Positions 27,232 through 37,291 of a stretch of 64,000 nucleotides of DNA are shown piece by piece (the stretch's first letter is position 1; each line of letters begins with the position of its first letter). The translations under genes and the position numbers were made by a program. Source of the DNA: Mesorhizobium sp. (lineage in GTDB: Bacteria; Pseudomonadota; Alphaproteobacteria; Rhizobiales; Rhizobiaceae); NCBI GenBank assembly GCA_004020875.1, contig SAPZ01000027.1:1-64000 (forward strand), given 5' to 3'. The notes below the pieces were generated by a model. That model searched no databases and was not told the origin of the DNA. It was given only the letters and a program-made list of their open reading frames with translations.

Positions 27232-27552
27232 ATGCGCAAAATCGTTGCCGGCAAGCTGCACGGCATCCACGTCACCGAGGGCAATCTCGACTACCATGGC
27301 TCGGTCACGCTCGACCCCGACCATTGCGAGGAGGCGGGCATCGTGCATTCAATGCTGTCGGCCAGTCGCTCGGCATCGAGCATACGCGCATCGTCAAGAC
27401 CATCGCCGACTATGGCAACTCGTCGGCCGCAGCGATCCCGCTGTCGCTGAGGGGTTGCCCACGGTGCCAATCCCTTTCGACCGGGCGAGAGATTGCTGCT
27501 TGCGGCGGTCGGGGCCGGCCTAACCGGCGGCGCGCTGGTAGTTGGTTTCTGA
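27232..27552 (+). pseudogene. panD'-'bioZ deletion pseudogene (5' end of aspartate 1-decarboxylase joined to 3' end of a FabH-like BioZ)
   Basis: ATG 27232 follows GGAGG at 27220-27224 and encodes the first 37 or so residues of PanD (KIVAGKLHGIHVTEGNLDYH, then GS and TLDPDHCEEAGI), including the Gly-Ser cleavage site, and then PanD homology stops. From about 27345, in a different frame, the sequence encodes the C-terminus of a 3-oxoacyl-ACP-synthase-III-like protein (FNAVGQSLGIEHTRIVKTIA, DYGNSSAAAIPLSL). After a further frame change near 27450 the FabH-type end RPGERLLLAAVGAGLTGGAL follows, stopping at 27552. BioZ is such a protein in Mesorhizobium biotin operons. The simplest reading is an internal deletion that removed the rest of panD and most of a bio operon. 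Confidence 0.8.
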
Positions 27553-27670
27553 CCGACAGGTCCCCATCAGCCCGATACGAAGCGGCGCCGAACTGGGCTC
27601 AACATCATCCTGGAGGACGGACCTGCGCCACAAGAGTTGACAGAGCGACGTCGCATCGTCCAACCTAGAC

Positions 27671-27771
27671 GTCTCACCAGGGGAGTCCCGGCAAGGGGCT
27701 GAGATACTGCTAGAGCGCGCAGTGACCCGTTGAACCTGATCCAGTTCATACTGGCGTAGGGATGGTGCGAG
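27671..27771 (+). ncRNA. TPP (THI element) riboswitch
   Basis: The conserved core is unmistakable: GGGGAGTCCC (27680-27689), GGGGCTGAGA (27695-27704), GACCCGTTGAACCTGATC (27724-27741) and GCGTAGGGATGG (27754-27765). The closing stem pairs CACCA (27675-27679) with TGGTG (27763-27767). It binds thiamine pyrophosphate and represses the downstream thiC operon; the 120-base stretch to the thiC start holds the expression platform, with no obvious T-run, so control of translation is likelier. Confidence 0.95.
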
Positions 27772-27892
27772 GTTTCGCGGGTCGGCAATCCGGCTTCGGC
27801 ATTCGGGCACCCCCCGACTCACAGGCGAAGCGTCACTTCCTCCTCATCGCGTGGACTGGGTCTCCGTTGCACTCGAGCAAGGAGGCTCACTC

Positions 27893-29724
<1,832 letters not shown>

Positions 29725-29728
<4 letters not shown>

Positions 29729-30708
29729 AGGTGCTCATTCGCGGCGCGGGCGTTGCTGGGCTGACGCTCGCGCACGAGCTGGCGACACGTGGCGCCGAAG
29801 TGATCGTCCTCGAGAAGCGCGAGGAGATCGCCGGCAATGCCTCTTGGCAGGCCGGCGGCATGCTTGCGCCCTGGTGCGAGCGCGAGAGCGCCGAAGAGGC
29901 AGTTCAGACGCTCGGGCGCGGCGCGGCCGACTGGTGGGAGGAAGCGCTGCCCAACCAGGTCTCGCGCAACGGCACCCTGGTGGTGGCGCCAGCCCGCGAC
30001 GTCGGCGAGTTGGACCGGTTCGGTCGCCGCACATCCGGCTTCAGCCAGTTCGGCGCCGGTGAGATAGCGGCACTCGAACCGGCCCTCGCGGGCCGGTTCG
30101 GGCGTGGGCTGTTCTTCGCTGGGGAAGCGCATCTCGACCCGCGCCAGGCGTTGCTTGCCCTTCGAGACAAGCTGCTCGGCATCGGCGTACGCATCGATTT
30201 CGGCCGCTGCGCAGCGTCGGGATTCGCGGATATCGAGGTGGACTGCGTCGGCATCGCCGACAGGCGCTCGGAGTTGCGCGGCGTGCGCGGCGAGATGCTC
30301 ATGCTGCGAACGGGCGATATCTCGCTGGCGCGGCCGATGCGCCTGCTTCATCCACGCGTCCCGATCTATGTCGTGCCGCGCTCGGACAACCTCTTCATGG
30401 TCGGCGCGACGATGATCGAGTGCGATGCCGCGGGCCCGATAACCGCGCGCTCGACCATGGAACTGCTCGGCGCCGCCTACGCGCTGCATCCGGCCTTCGG
30501 CGAAGCTGAACTGGTCGAAACAGGTGTGGGCGTGCGCCCCGCATTCGCCGACAACCTGCCGCGCGTCGAACGCGACGGAAGGAACATTCGCATTAATGGC
30601 TTTTACCGCCACGGTTTCCTGCTCGCGCCGGCCATGGCGCGGCAGGCAGCTGACATCATCCTGGGAAATCGTGCAGCAAAGGAGTTTGCCCTTGAACCTC
30701 ATCGTTAA
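29725..30708 (+). CDS. thiO: Glycine oxidase ThiO
   Basis: About 327 residues from ATG 29725, which overlaps the thiC stop (ATGA). It is a DAO-family FAD oxidase with IRGAGVAGLTLAHELATRG at residues 5-23, GGMLAPWCE, and the C-terminal NGFYRHGFLLAPAMAR. ThiO oxidises glycine to iminoglycine, the precursor of the thiazole ring in ThiG. The C-terminus overlaps the start of thiS. Confidence 0.92.
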
Positions 30709-30889
30709 CGGCCAGAACCGCGAAGTCGTGGCCGAGACGCTTGCCGCGTTGCTCGCCGAGCTCGATTTCCAGGGCGGCTGGCTGGCGACCGCGCTGAACG
30801 GCGACGTCGTGCCGGCCGGGGAGCGAGATCGCTGCCCCCTCGCCGAAGGCGACCGCATCGAAGTCCTCTCACCGATGAAGGGAGGCTGA
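30692..30889 (+). CDS. thiS: Sulfur carrier protein ThiS (TTG start)
   Basis: A 65-residue ubiquitin-like protein. The start is placed at TTG 30692, preceded by AAGGAG with normal spacing; the first residues read MNLIVNGQNREVVAETLAAL. The required C-terminal diglycine is present (SPMKGG), where sulfur is carried as a thiocarboxylate for thiazole formation. The gene overlaps thiO by 17 bases and ends 4 bases before thiG. Confidence 0.9.
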   Translation: MNLIVNGQNREVVAETLAALLAELDFQGGWLATALNGDVVPAGERDRCPLAEGDRIEVLSPMKGG

Positions 30890-30893
30890 TCCC

Positions 30894-31667
30894 ATGCTCG
30901 AACTCTACGGACAGAACCTCTCGTCCCGGCTTCTGCTGGGTACCGCGCTTTACCCCTCGCCTGCCATCATGGCCGAGGCCATCAAGGCGTCCGGCACCGA
31001 GATCGTTACCGTCTCACTCCGCCGTGAAACCTCCGGCGGCAAGGCCGGAGGCCAGTTCTGGTCGCTGGTCCAATCTCTGGGTGTTCGCGTCCTGCCCAAC
31101 ACCGCCGGCTGCCATTCGGTTAGCGAAGCGATAACGACGGCGCGGATGGCGCGCGAGGTGTTCGGCACGGACTGGATCAAGCTCGAAGTGATCGGCAACC
31201 ACGATACGCTGCAGCCCGACGTCTTCGGGTTGGTCGAGGCGGCAAGGATCCTCGCCTCGGAAGGCTTCGACGTCTTCCCCTACACGACCGACGACCTTGT
31301 CGTCGCCGAGCGTCTGCTGGATGCCGGCTGCAGGGTGTTGATGCCCTGGTGCGCGCCGATCGGTTCCGCGCGCGGGCCGCAGAACACCGGTGCGCTGCGA
31401 AGCCTGCGCGGTTATTTCCCCGGCATTCCGCTGATCGTCGATGCCGGCATTGGCCGTCCGTCGCATGCCGCAGCCGTGATGGAGCTCGGTTACGACGCGG
31501 TACTGCTCAACACGGCCGTTGCTAAGGCAGGTGACCCCGTCACCATAGCTGCGGCTTTCGGCAAGGCGGTCGAGGCGGGCCATGAGGCATATCGCGCCGG
31601 CCTGATCGAGCCGCGCGACATGGCTGTCCCCTCCACCCCCGTCATCGGCATGGCAGCGTTCTCATGA
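30894..31667 (+). CDS. thiG: Thiazole synthase ThiG
   Basis: A 257-residue TIM-barrel enzyme that builds thiazole phosphate carboxylate from deoxyxylulose phosphate, iminoglycine and ThiS thiocarboxylate. Key segments: SRLLLGTALYPSP, LPNTAGCHSVSEA, DWIKLEVIG with the Schiff-base lysine, MPWCAPIGSARGPQN, VDAGIGRPSHAAAVMELGYD and LLNTAVAKAGDP. It overlaps thiE by 4 bases. Confidence 0.95.
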   Translation: MLELYGQNLSSRLLLGTALYPSPAIMAEAIKASGTEIVTVSLRRETSGGKAGGQFWSLVQSLGVRVLPNTAGCHSVSEAITTARMAREVFGTDWIKLEVIGNHDTLQPDVFGLVEAARILASEGFDVFPYTTDDLVVAERLLDAGCRVLMPWCAPIGSARGPQNTGALRSLRGYFPGIPLIVDAGIGRPSHAAAVMELGYDAVLLNTAVAKAGDPVTIAAAFGKAVEAGHEAYRAGLIEPRDMAVPSTPVIGMAAFS

Positions 31668-32269
31668 AACTCGATCCGTTCTACCTGATCGTCGATTCCG
31701 CCGCCTGGATCGAACGTCTTGTGCCCCTTGGCGTGAAGCTGGTGCAACTGCGCATCAAGGACCAGGACGAAGCATCGCTGCGCCGGGAGATCCGTGCCTC
31801 GAAGGCGGTGTGTGAAGGCCATGGCTGCCAGCTTATCGTCAACGATTACTGGCGCCTCGCGATCGAGGAGGATTGCGATTTCGTCCATCTCGGTCAGGAA
31901 GACCTGGCCGAGGCGGATGTGAAGGCGATCCGCAGGGCGGGCCTTAGGCTGGGCCTCAGCACTCATGACGACGCCGAACTGGAGACCGCGCTCGCGGCCG
32001 AGCCGGACTACGTCGCGCTCGGCCCGATCTACCCGACCGTCCTCAAGGCGATGAAATGGAGCCCGCAGGGGCTCGACCGCATCGCAGCCTGGAAGCGACG
32101 CGTCGGCGACCTTCCACTGGTGGCCATCGGCGGACTGACCGTCGCGCGCCTTGCCGGTGTCTTCGCGCAGGGGGCTAAGAGCGCAGCAGTCGTGACCGAC
32201 ATCACCCGCAATGCGCATCCCGAGGCTCGTACGCTGGAATGGCTGGCGGCGACGGCACAATGGCGATGA
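31664..32269 (+). CDS. thiE: Thiamine phosphate synthase ThiE
   Basis: A 201-residue protein that joins HMP pyrophosphate and thiazole phosphate. It has VKLVQLRIKDQDEA, LIVNDYWRLAIEEDCDFVHLGQEDL, LSTHDDAE, YVALGPIYPT and VAIGGLTV, the family's phosphate- and substrate-binding loops. The final domain is slightly divergent, as in other rhizobial ThiE proteins of thiCOSGE operons. Its ATG overlaps the thiG stop. Confidence 0.92.
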   Translation: MKLDPFYLIVDSAAWIERLVPLGVKLVQLRIKDQDEASLRREIRASKAVCEGHGCQLIVNDYWRLAIEEDCDFVHLGQEDLAEADVKAIRRAGLRLGLSTHDDAELETALAAEPDYVALGPIYPTVLKAMKWSPQGLDRIAAWKRRVGDLPLVAIGGLTVARLAGVFAQGAKSAAVVTDITRNAHPEARTLEWLAATAQWR

Positions 32270-33009
32270 CACCGCATGTGCTCATCGTCGCCGGCTCGGA
32301 TTCCAGCGGCGGCGCCGGAATTGCCCGCGATATCGAGACAGTTTCCGCGTTTGGACTGCGCAGCTGCCTCGCCGTCACGGCCGTCACTGTGCAGACGCAC
32401 ACGGCTGTCGAGCGCGTAGAGCAAATGCCGCCGGAGCTCATCGCCGCCCAGATGCACGCCGCCTTCGCCGCGAACCAAGTCGCGGCGGTCAAGATCGGCG
32501 TGCTGGGAACGGCCGCGGCAATCAGGACGGCCAGCTCCGTTCTCGCGCGCAATCGCCAGGTGCCGGTCGTGCTCGACCCTGTGCTTGCCTCCTCATCGGG
32601 AGGAGCGCTTTTGGAGGAGGACGCCATCGACGCACTGCGTCGAGACCTGATCCCGGCGTGCCATTTGGTTACGCCCAATCTACTCGAGTTGGCGGCGCTG
32701 ACTGGGTCGGCCTTGGCGTTAGACGAAGAAGCCGCTTGCCAGCAGGGTAAGCAATTATCGAACACTGCGAGAACCGCCGTGCTGGTCAAGGGCGGACACG
32801 CGCAGGGATCGCAAGCCGTTGACCTGCTAATTCCATCGGATGGCCCGGCCACTCGGTTTGGATTGGCCCGCCTGCAGCACGGAGTGCGGGGGACGGGTTG
32901 CATGCTCTCAAGCGCGATCGCTGCCTCTCTTGCCCTCAGCATATCACTGGAAGACTCCGTCCGACGCGCCAAGCGATATGTTTTCGAGATCATTGCTCAG
33001 CTCCAGTGA
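32266..33009 (+). CDS. thiD: Hydroxymethylpyrimidine kinase / phosphomethylpyrimidine kinase ThiD
   Basis: About 247 residues from ATG 32266, which overlaps the thiE stop (ATGA); ATG 32260 is also possible. Ribokinase-fold features: VLIVAGSDSSGGAGIARDIE at the N-terminus, VKIGVLGTAAAI, VVLDPVLASSSGGALLEEDA, VTPNLLELAALTG, VLVKGGHAQG and RGTGCMLSSAIAA with the catalytic aspartate position replaced by Met-containing sequence near GTGC. It phosphorylates HMP and HMP-P, supplying ThiE. Confidence 0.93.
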   Translation: MTPHVLIVAGSDSSGGAGIARDIETVSAFGLRSCLAVTAVTVQTHTAVERVEQMPPELIAAQMHAAFAANQVAAVKIGVLGTAAAIRTASSVLARNRQVPVVLDPVLASSSGGALLEEDAIDALRRDLIPACHLVTPNLLELAALTGSALALDEEAACQQGKQLSNTARTAVLVKGGHAQGSQAVDLLIPSDGPATRFGLARLQHGVRGTGCMLSSAIAASLALSISLEDSVRRAKRYVFEIIAQLQ

Positions 33010-33540
33010 CATTCGGCGCGTCCGTGCCGAAAGAGCCATGAGCGTCTTCATCGCGGTACAGCGCGTCGCAGCTGATTTCGCCGAGCCTCTATCATGCCCC
33101 TTTCGCACGTTTTCATCGCCGTGGCCGAGCGCAGCCAGCAATGATGCTCTCTGGCGCGTCCACTACCTCCAAGCGGGCGTCTCTTTGACGAAGCCGCAAG
33201 CTACGACCGAAATTGTGGCGCAAAGCCGCCATTCCGCAGAAGATAATTGGGACGGGCGAGTCGCTGGACCGGCTTCTTGAATCGAGTTCGGCGAACCGCC
33301 TCGTGAGCCATCGATAAATAGCGATAATGGTGGATGGTTCGCCAACCCATTTTCCTCGTATTCTCTCGTCTGGTCTGGCGAACCTAAAGACCGGGAGGAC
33401 GGCTAAAAGGATGTTGATCAATGCGTGTTAATCGAGCGTCCGTGCGCGGCTGCTTGGGGGCAGAAGCAGACCGATCGCTCTCAAGATAATTGGGCTATAA
33501 AGCCGAGCTTTGCATCCAGCCTCTATGATGTCCGCTACCG
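33010..33540. other. 531-base spacer without a supportable gene
   Basis: The converging ends of thiD (+) and the 33541 operon (-) flank this stretch. An open frame of 102 codons on the minus strand (33113-33421) has no recognisable motif, ribosome site or coding character. No clear terminator, tRNA or repeat was found. Confidence 0.5.
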
Positions 33541-33825
33541 TCACAGCTTGCTGAAGCCAGCATAAGGCTTTAGCGGAACGATGTCGAAATCAAGCATCCC
33601 CGCTCGTGCCAGCGGGAGCGTCGCCAATTTCTCGTGAACTTCACTCGCATCCTTTGCCTCAACGATCTGGCAGGCGCCGGGAACGTCACCGCGGTGCCAG
33701 ATCTGCCTCGTAAAGCCGAGGCTGTAGAGATAGCGGGCCTGCGCACCCTCGTCGGGCACCAGTTGTTCGAAGTCCGCGTCACTGAACTGGTCAGTCCGGC
33801 GGCGGGACAGAACGAGGAATTGCAT
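33541..33825 (-). CDS. YciI/muconolactone isomerase-like small protein
   Basis: A 94-residue protein from ATG 33825, with GGGGGA upstream. Segments such as MQFLVLSRRRTDQFSDADFE, YSLGFTRQIWHRGDVPGACQIVEA and LPLARAGMLDFDIVPLKPY fit the ferredoxin-like dimeric alpha-beta barrel of muconolactone isomerase and YciI proteins. Members are isomerases, monooxygenases or binding proteins, so the reaction is unknown. It is the last gene of the 45222-33541 operon, 17 bases after the GMC oxidoreductase. Confidence 0.7.
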   Translation of the reverse strand: MQFLVLSRRRTDQFSDADFEQLVPDEGAQARYLYSLGFTRQIWHRGDVPGACQIVEAKDASEVHEKLATLPLARAGMLDFDIVPLKPYAGFSKL

Positions 33826-33842
33826 GGATCGGTCCCCCAGGC

Positions 33843-35456
33843 TCAGGCGACCGCCGCCATCGCGGGATGTGAGCGGACTGACCGGACGCCTCTTATGAGA
33901 TCCGCGCCCTTTTCTCCGATCATCATCGTCGGGCCGTTCGTATTTCCGCTGATCAGCACTGGCATGATCGAGGAATCGATGACCCGCAGTCTTTCTATCC
34001 CGCGCAGCCGCAATTCTGGGTCGACGACCGACATCACGTCGACGCCCATCTTGCAGGTGCCTACGGGATGGTAGTCGCAGCAAGCATACTGCCTGATATA
34101 GGACATAATTTCCCCGTCGCTTTTCGCGGAAGGCCCAGGCAGGCGCTCGACCTGGATGAATTTGGCGATCTCGCTCTGCGCCAACACTTCGCGAATGATG
34201 CGGACCGACTTCAGCGCCATAGCTCGATCGTATGGATCCGAAAGGTAGTTGGGATCGACCAGCGGCTCGTCCACTGGATTGGCGGAGCGAAGCTTTACCG
34301 AGCCTATGCTGCGCGGCCGTAGGAACGTTGAATTGATGGTGAAGCCATGTCCATCAAGCCGCGTTTGACCGCCGCGCACCACCATTGCCGGCGCGATGTG
34401 AATTTGCAGATCCGGCCGCGTCGCAGCCTCGGTTTGGAAGAAACCACCGCCCTCGACGATCACCGAAGCGGCCGGGCCGTTGCGATAGAGCAACCAGCGG
34501 ATACCGTGCAGCAACGCCTTGGGATAGCGGTCCTGACCATCGTAGCTGATCGGATCCTTCAGTGTCAGATGGACATTGGTGCACAGATGATCTTGCAGGT
34601 TGCGGCCGACACCCGGAAGATCACACACCGGAGAAATCCCCAGCGCCTTCAGCTCATCGGCCGGGCCGATGCCGGACAAGAGCAACAGGCGCGGCGAATT
34701 GATCGCTCCTGCCGAAACGATCACTTCCCGATCGGCACGCAGCACCTTTCGCGATCGACCTTCCGCCAATTCGACGCCAACCGCGCATCCGTTCTCGACG
34801 ACCACGCGAGTAACGCGGGCATGCGTCCTCACTGTGAGGTTGGCACGCTTGCTGACCGGATGCAGATAGGAGACGGCTGACGACCGTCGGCGGCCATCTC
34901 GGCAGGTCACCTGATAGAAGCCGGCGCCATACATGGTGTCGCCATTGAAATCCGGATTGTAGGGAAGCCCGTATTGTTGGACCGCGCGAACGAAGGCCCG
35001 GGTCAGCGGATGCGGGCCGACCTGGTCCGACACCCATAGCGGACCACCCTGACCGTGATATCGGTTGACCAGCCGGTCGTTGTCCTCGGACTTGCGGAAG
35101 TAGGGTAGCACGTCCTGGTAAGCCCACCCTTCGTTGCCAAGCGCTGCCCAGTTGTCATAGTCCTCCTTCTGGCAGCGGATATAGATCATCGCGTTGATCG
35201 AGCTCGACCCGCCGAGCGTCTTGCCCTGCGGATACCAGATGGAGCGGTTGTCGAGGTTCTTCTGGGGGACGGTATGAAAGCGCCAGTTGACGCCGGGGCC
35301 GAACAGCTTGCCGATGCCGCCGGGAATATGGATCATCGGGTTCCAGTCGCGACTGCCGGCCTCCAAAAGCAGCACCTTGACCTCGGGATCTTCCGACAGG
35401 CGGTTGGCCAGCACGCAGCCCGCCGAACCGGCCCCAACGATGATGTAATCCCACAT
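33843..35456 (-). CDS. GMC family FAD-dependent oxidoreductase (choline dehydrogenase-like)
   Basis: About 537 residues from ATG 35456, with AGGAGA upstream. It has the FAD motif YIIVGAGSAGCVLANRL at residues 4-20, GMC signature 1 (GGSSSINAMIYIRC), signature 2 (GAINSPRLLLLSGIGP) and the C-terminal catalytic His/Asn region (CDYHPVGTCKMG; ISGNTNGPTMMIGEKGADLI). Members oxidise primary or secondary alcohols, passing electrons to oxygen or a quinone. With the aldehyde dehydrogenase at 40155 it could take an alcohol to an acid. Choline itself is unlikely given the sugar-type importer. Confidence 0.87.
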   Translation of the reverse strand: MWDYIIVGAGSAGCVLANRLSEDPEVKVLLLEAGSRDWNPMIHIPGGIGKLFGPGVNWRFHTVPQKNLDNRSIWYPQGKTLGGSSSINAMIYIRCQKEDYDNWAALGNEGWAYQDVLPYFRKSEDNDRLVNRYHGQGGPLWVSDQVGPHPLTRAFVRAVQQYGLPYNPDFNGDTMYGAGFYQVTCRDGRRRSSAVSYLHPVSKRANLTVRTHARVTRVVVENGCAVGVELAEGRSRKVLRADREVIVSAGAINSPRLLLLSGIGPADELKALGISPVCDLPGVGRNLQDHLCTNVHLTLKDPISYDGQDRYPKALLHGIRWLLYRNGPAASVIVEGGGFFQTEAATRPDLQIHIAPAMVVRGGQTRLDGHGFTINSTFLRPRSIGSVKLRSANPVDEPLVDPNYLSDPYDRAMALKSVRIIREVLAQSEIAKFIQVERLPGPSAKSDGEIMSYIRQYACCDYHPVGTCKMGVDVMSVVDPELRLRGIERLRVIDSSIMPVLISGNTNGPTMMIGEKGADLIRGVRSVRSHPAMAAVA

Positions 35457-35491
35457 AGGCTTCTCCTGTCCCAATTTGCCCAACCGCGGGC

Positions 35492-36268
35492 CTATCTGCC
35501 CTTGAACACGGGCGACCGTTTTTCCGCAAAGGCTCGCAAGCCTTCGACCCGGTCCTCCTTGGCGAATGCCTCGACCGTCAGCCGGTGCTCGATCCTCAGA
35601 CCGGATTTCAGGTCAGTCTCGAACGCCGCCAGGACTGCTCTCTTGGCATAGGGGGTGATGGCGACCGACTTGGCGGCGATCGAGACCGCGAGCTCCAGTG
35701 CCCTTGGCAACAGCCTCTCGGGCGCGACCACCTGGCTGACCAGCCCCTTGCGCTCCGCCAGCGCCGCGTCGACCATCTCTCCGGTCAGCACCATCTGCAT
35801 GGCGAAGGACTTGCCGACGAGACGCGGAAGGCGCTGTGTGCCACCGTCGCCGGGGAAAGAACCGATCTTGATCTCAGGCGTGGCAAATTTTGCCGCCTCG
35901 GAGGCGATGATTATGTCGCACAGCAGGGCAAGTTCGAGGCCACCGCCCAGAGCGTAGCCGTTCACGGCGGCGATGATCGGTTTGGAAAAGCCCTCGATTG
36001 CGCGCCAGCAAGCCAACCGCTCCGGATCGCTGTAGGAGGCAACACCGCGCTCCAGCATGTCCGAAATGTCCGCCCCCGCCGCAAAGGCGCGTCCCGCGCC
36101 CGTCAAGACCACGCAGCCAACGCTCGCATCGGCATCAGAGATCGCGAGCAGATCGCGCAATTCGCCGAGTAATTCCTTTGACAGCGCGTTCAGCTTTTCG
36201 GGCCGATTGAGTGTCAGCAGGCGGATGCCGGCAGACGGTTGCTCGGTGCGCACCAGGGCCTCTGTCAT
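35492..36268 (-). CDS. Enoyl-CoA hydratase/isomerase family protein
   Basis: A 258-residue crotonase-fold protein. The oxyanion-hole segments are AFAAGADISDM (residues about 60-70) and VNGYALGGGLELALLCD (about 103-119), and EIKIGSFPGDGGTQRLPRLVG carries the acidic-residue position, here shifted (GSFPGDGG) relative to typical hydratases with two Glu. It would act on an enoyl- or acyl-CoA made by the CoA transferase of the same operon. It lies 3 bases downstream of the DapA-like gene. Confidence 0.85.
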   Translation of the reverse strand: MTEALVRTEQPSAGIRLLTLNRPEKLNALSKELLGELRDLLAISDADASVGCVVLTGAGRAFAAGADISDMLERGVASYSDPERLACWRAIEGFSKPIIAAVNGYALGGGLELALLCDIIIASEAAKFATPEIKIGSFPGDGGTQRLPRLVGKSFAMQMVLTGEMVDAALAERKGLVSQVVAPERLLPRALELAVSIAAKSVAITPYAKRAVLAAFETDLKSGLRIEHRLTVEAFAKEDRVEGLRAFAEKRSPVFKGR

Positions 36269-36271
36269 CGA

Positions 36272-37231
36272 TCAGGCGACCTTTCTGTATCTCGCGCGGA
36301 GACCAGCTTCAGCCAGCAGTCCGCGGATCTTTTCGATTTCGGCAACACCAGGCTTCATCAATGGTGGCCTGACATGGGCTTCGTCCAATCGGCCGAGGAT
36401 CACAAGTGCCTCCTTCATGCGATTGTGCATATCGAGGAGCGGCGCGTCATAGAAAGCTCGAACAGTCGGATAAATGCGATCGTTGATCGCCCTGGCAGTC
36501 TTCAGGTCGTTCGCCTGCACGGCGCGGAACAAAGCGACCTGCAGATCGGCGATGACGCTTCCAGCCCCCGACAGGAGCCCGTCACATCCGAGAGCCAGCG
36601 ACCCAAGCAGCCAGGCGCTGTGGGTGGTCAGCGTATTCACTGGCCGATCGAGCGCCTTGAGTTCCCGGATCTGACGTTCGTGCAGGTTGCCGTCACCGCA
36701 TTGGTCCTTGATGGCGACAATGGAAGGGAAGCGGCGGCAAAGCTCCAGCAAAGTCGGCAACGGATAGGCAAGATTTGAGGCGAGCGGATACTGGAAAAGA
36801 ATGATCTGCAACCGTGATGCATCCGTGATGCGCCGCAGATGCTCGTAGATCATCTCTGGCCTGAGATGCCCGCCAAGCGTCATGAAGTCAGGGGGAAACA
36901 CCAGCAGCGCATCGGCGCCTTCATGCTCCGCATAGGCAGCGACACGGGCGGCTTCCAAGCTCGAATTGGTATAGATGCCGACGATCGTCGGGACCCTGTC
37001 TTGCAGGACATCCTTGGTCACGACGATCGCGCGGAATTGTTCCTCGATCGTGAGCGCGTGCACTTCGGCGGCATGTCCGTTGATGGTGATACCCGAGATA
37101 CCTTCCACGGACCCGACGTCGCCAAGATGCCGGCGATAGGCGCCCTCGTCGACGGCCAGGTCGGCGTTGAACGGCATCAGGCAGGCTGGGATGACGCCTT
37201 TGGCAACAAATTGTCTCTTCTCGCTCATCAT
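36272..37231 (-). CDS. DapA/N-acetylneuraminate lyase family protein
   Basis: About 319 residues from ATG 37231, with AAGGGA upstream. A TIM-barrel class I aldolase: GVIPACLMPF near the start, GINGHAAEVHALT-like segment, ILFQYPLASN with the catalytic tyrosine, VAIKDQCGDGN with the Schiff-base lysine, and GCDGLLSGAGSVIADL. Members split or dehydrate 2-keto acids (KDG aldolase, KDG dehydratase, sialate lyase, DHDPS). DHDPS is unlikely here; a catabolic lyase or dehydratase fits the operon. Confidence 0.83.
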   Translation of the reverse strand: MMSEKRQFVAKGVIPACLMPFNADLAVDEGAYRRHLGDVGSVEGISGITINGHAAEVHALTIEEQFRAIVVTKDVLQDRVPTIVGIYTNSSLEAARVAAYAEHEGADALLVFPPDFMTLGGHLRPEMIYEHLRRITDASRLQIILFQYPLASNLAYPLPTLLELCRRFPSIVAIKDQCGDGNLHERQIRELKALDRPVNTLTTHSAWLLGSLALGCDGLLSGAGSVIADLQVALFRAVQANDLKTARAINDRIYPTVRAFYDAPLLDMHNRMKEALVILGRLDEAHVRPPLMKPGVAEIEKIRGLLAEAGLRARYRKVA

Positions 37232-37291
37232 CGGATTCCCTTCAGAAATGGCAGGACGCCGCAAGTCGCGGCGTCCCAATGATTCGTGGCC

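Noticed and set aside
33113..33421. A 102-codon minus-strand frame in the thiD/33541 spacer
   Set aside because: No motif, no ribosome site and no coding character; more likely chance.
36272..37231. Reading this gene as dapA of lysine synthesis
   Set aside because: The operon is catabolic and the protein is longer than usual DHDPS; a keto-acid lyase or dehydratase is likelier.
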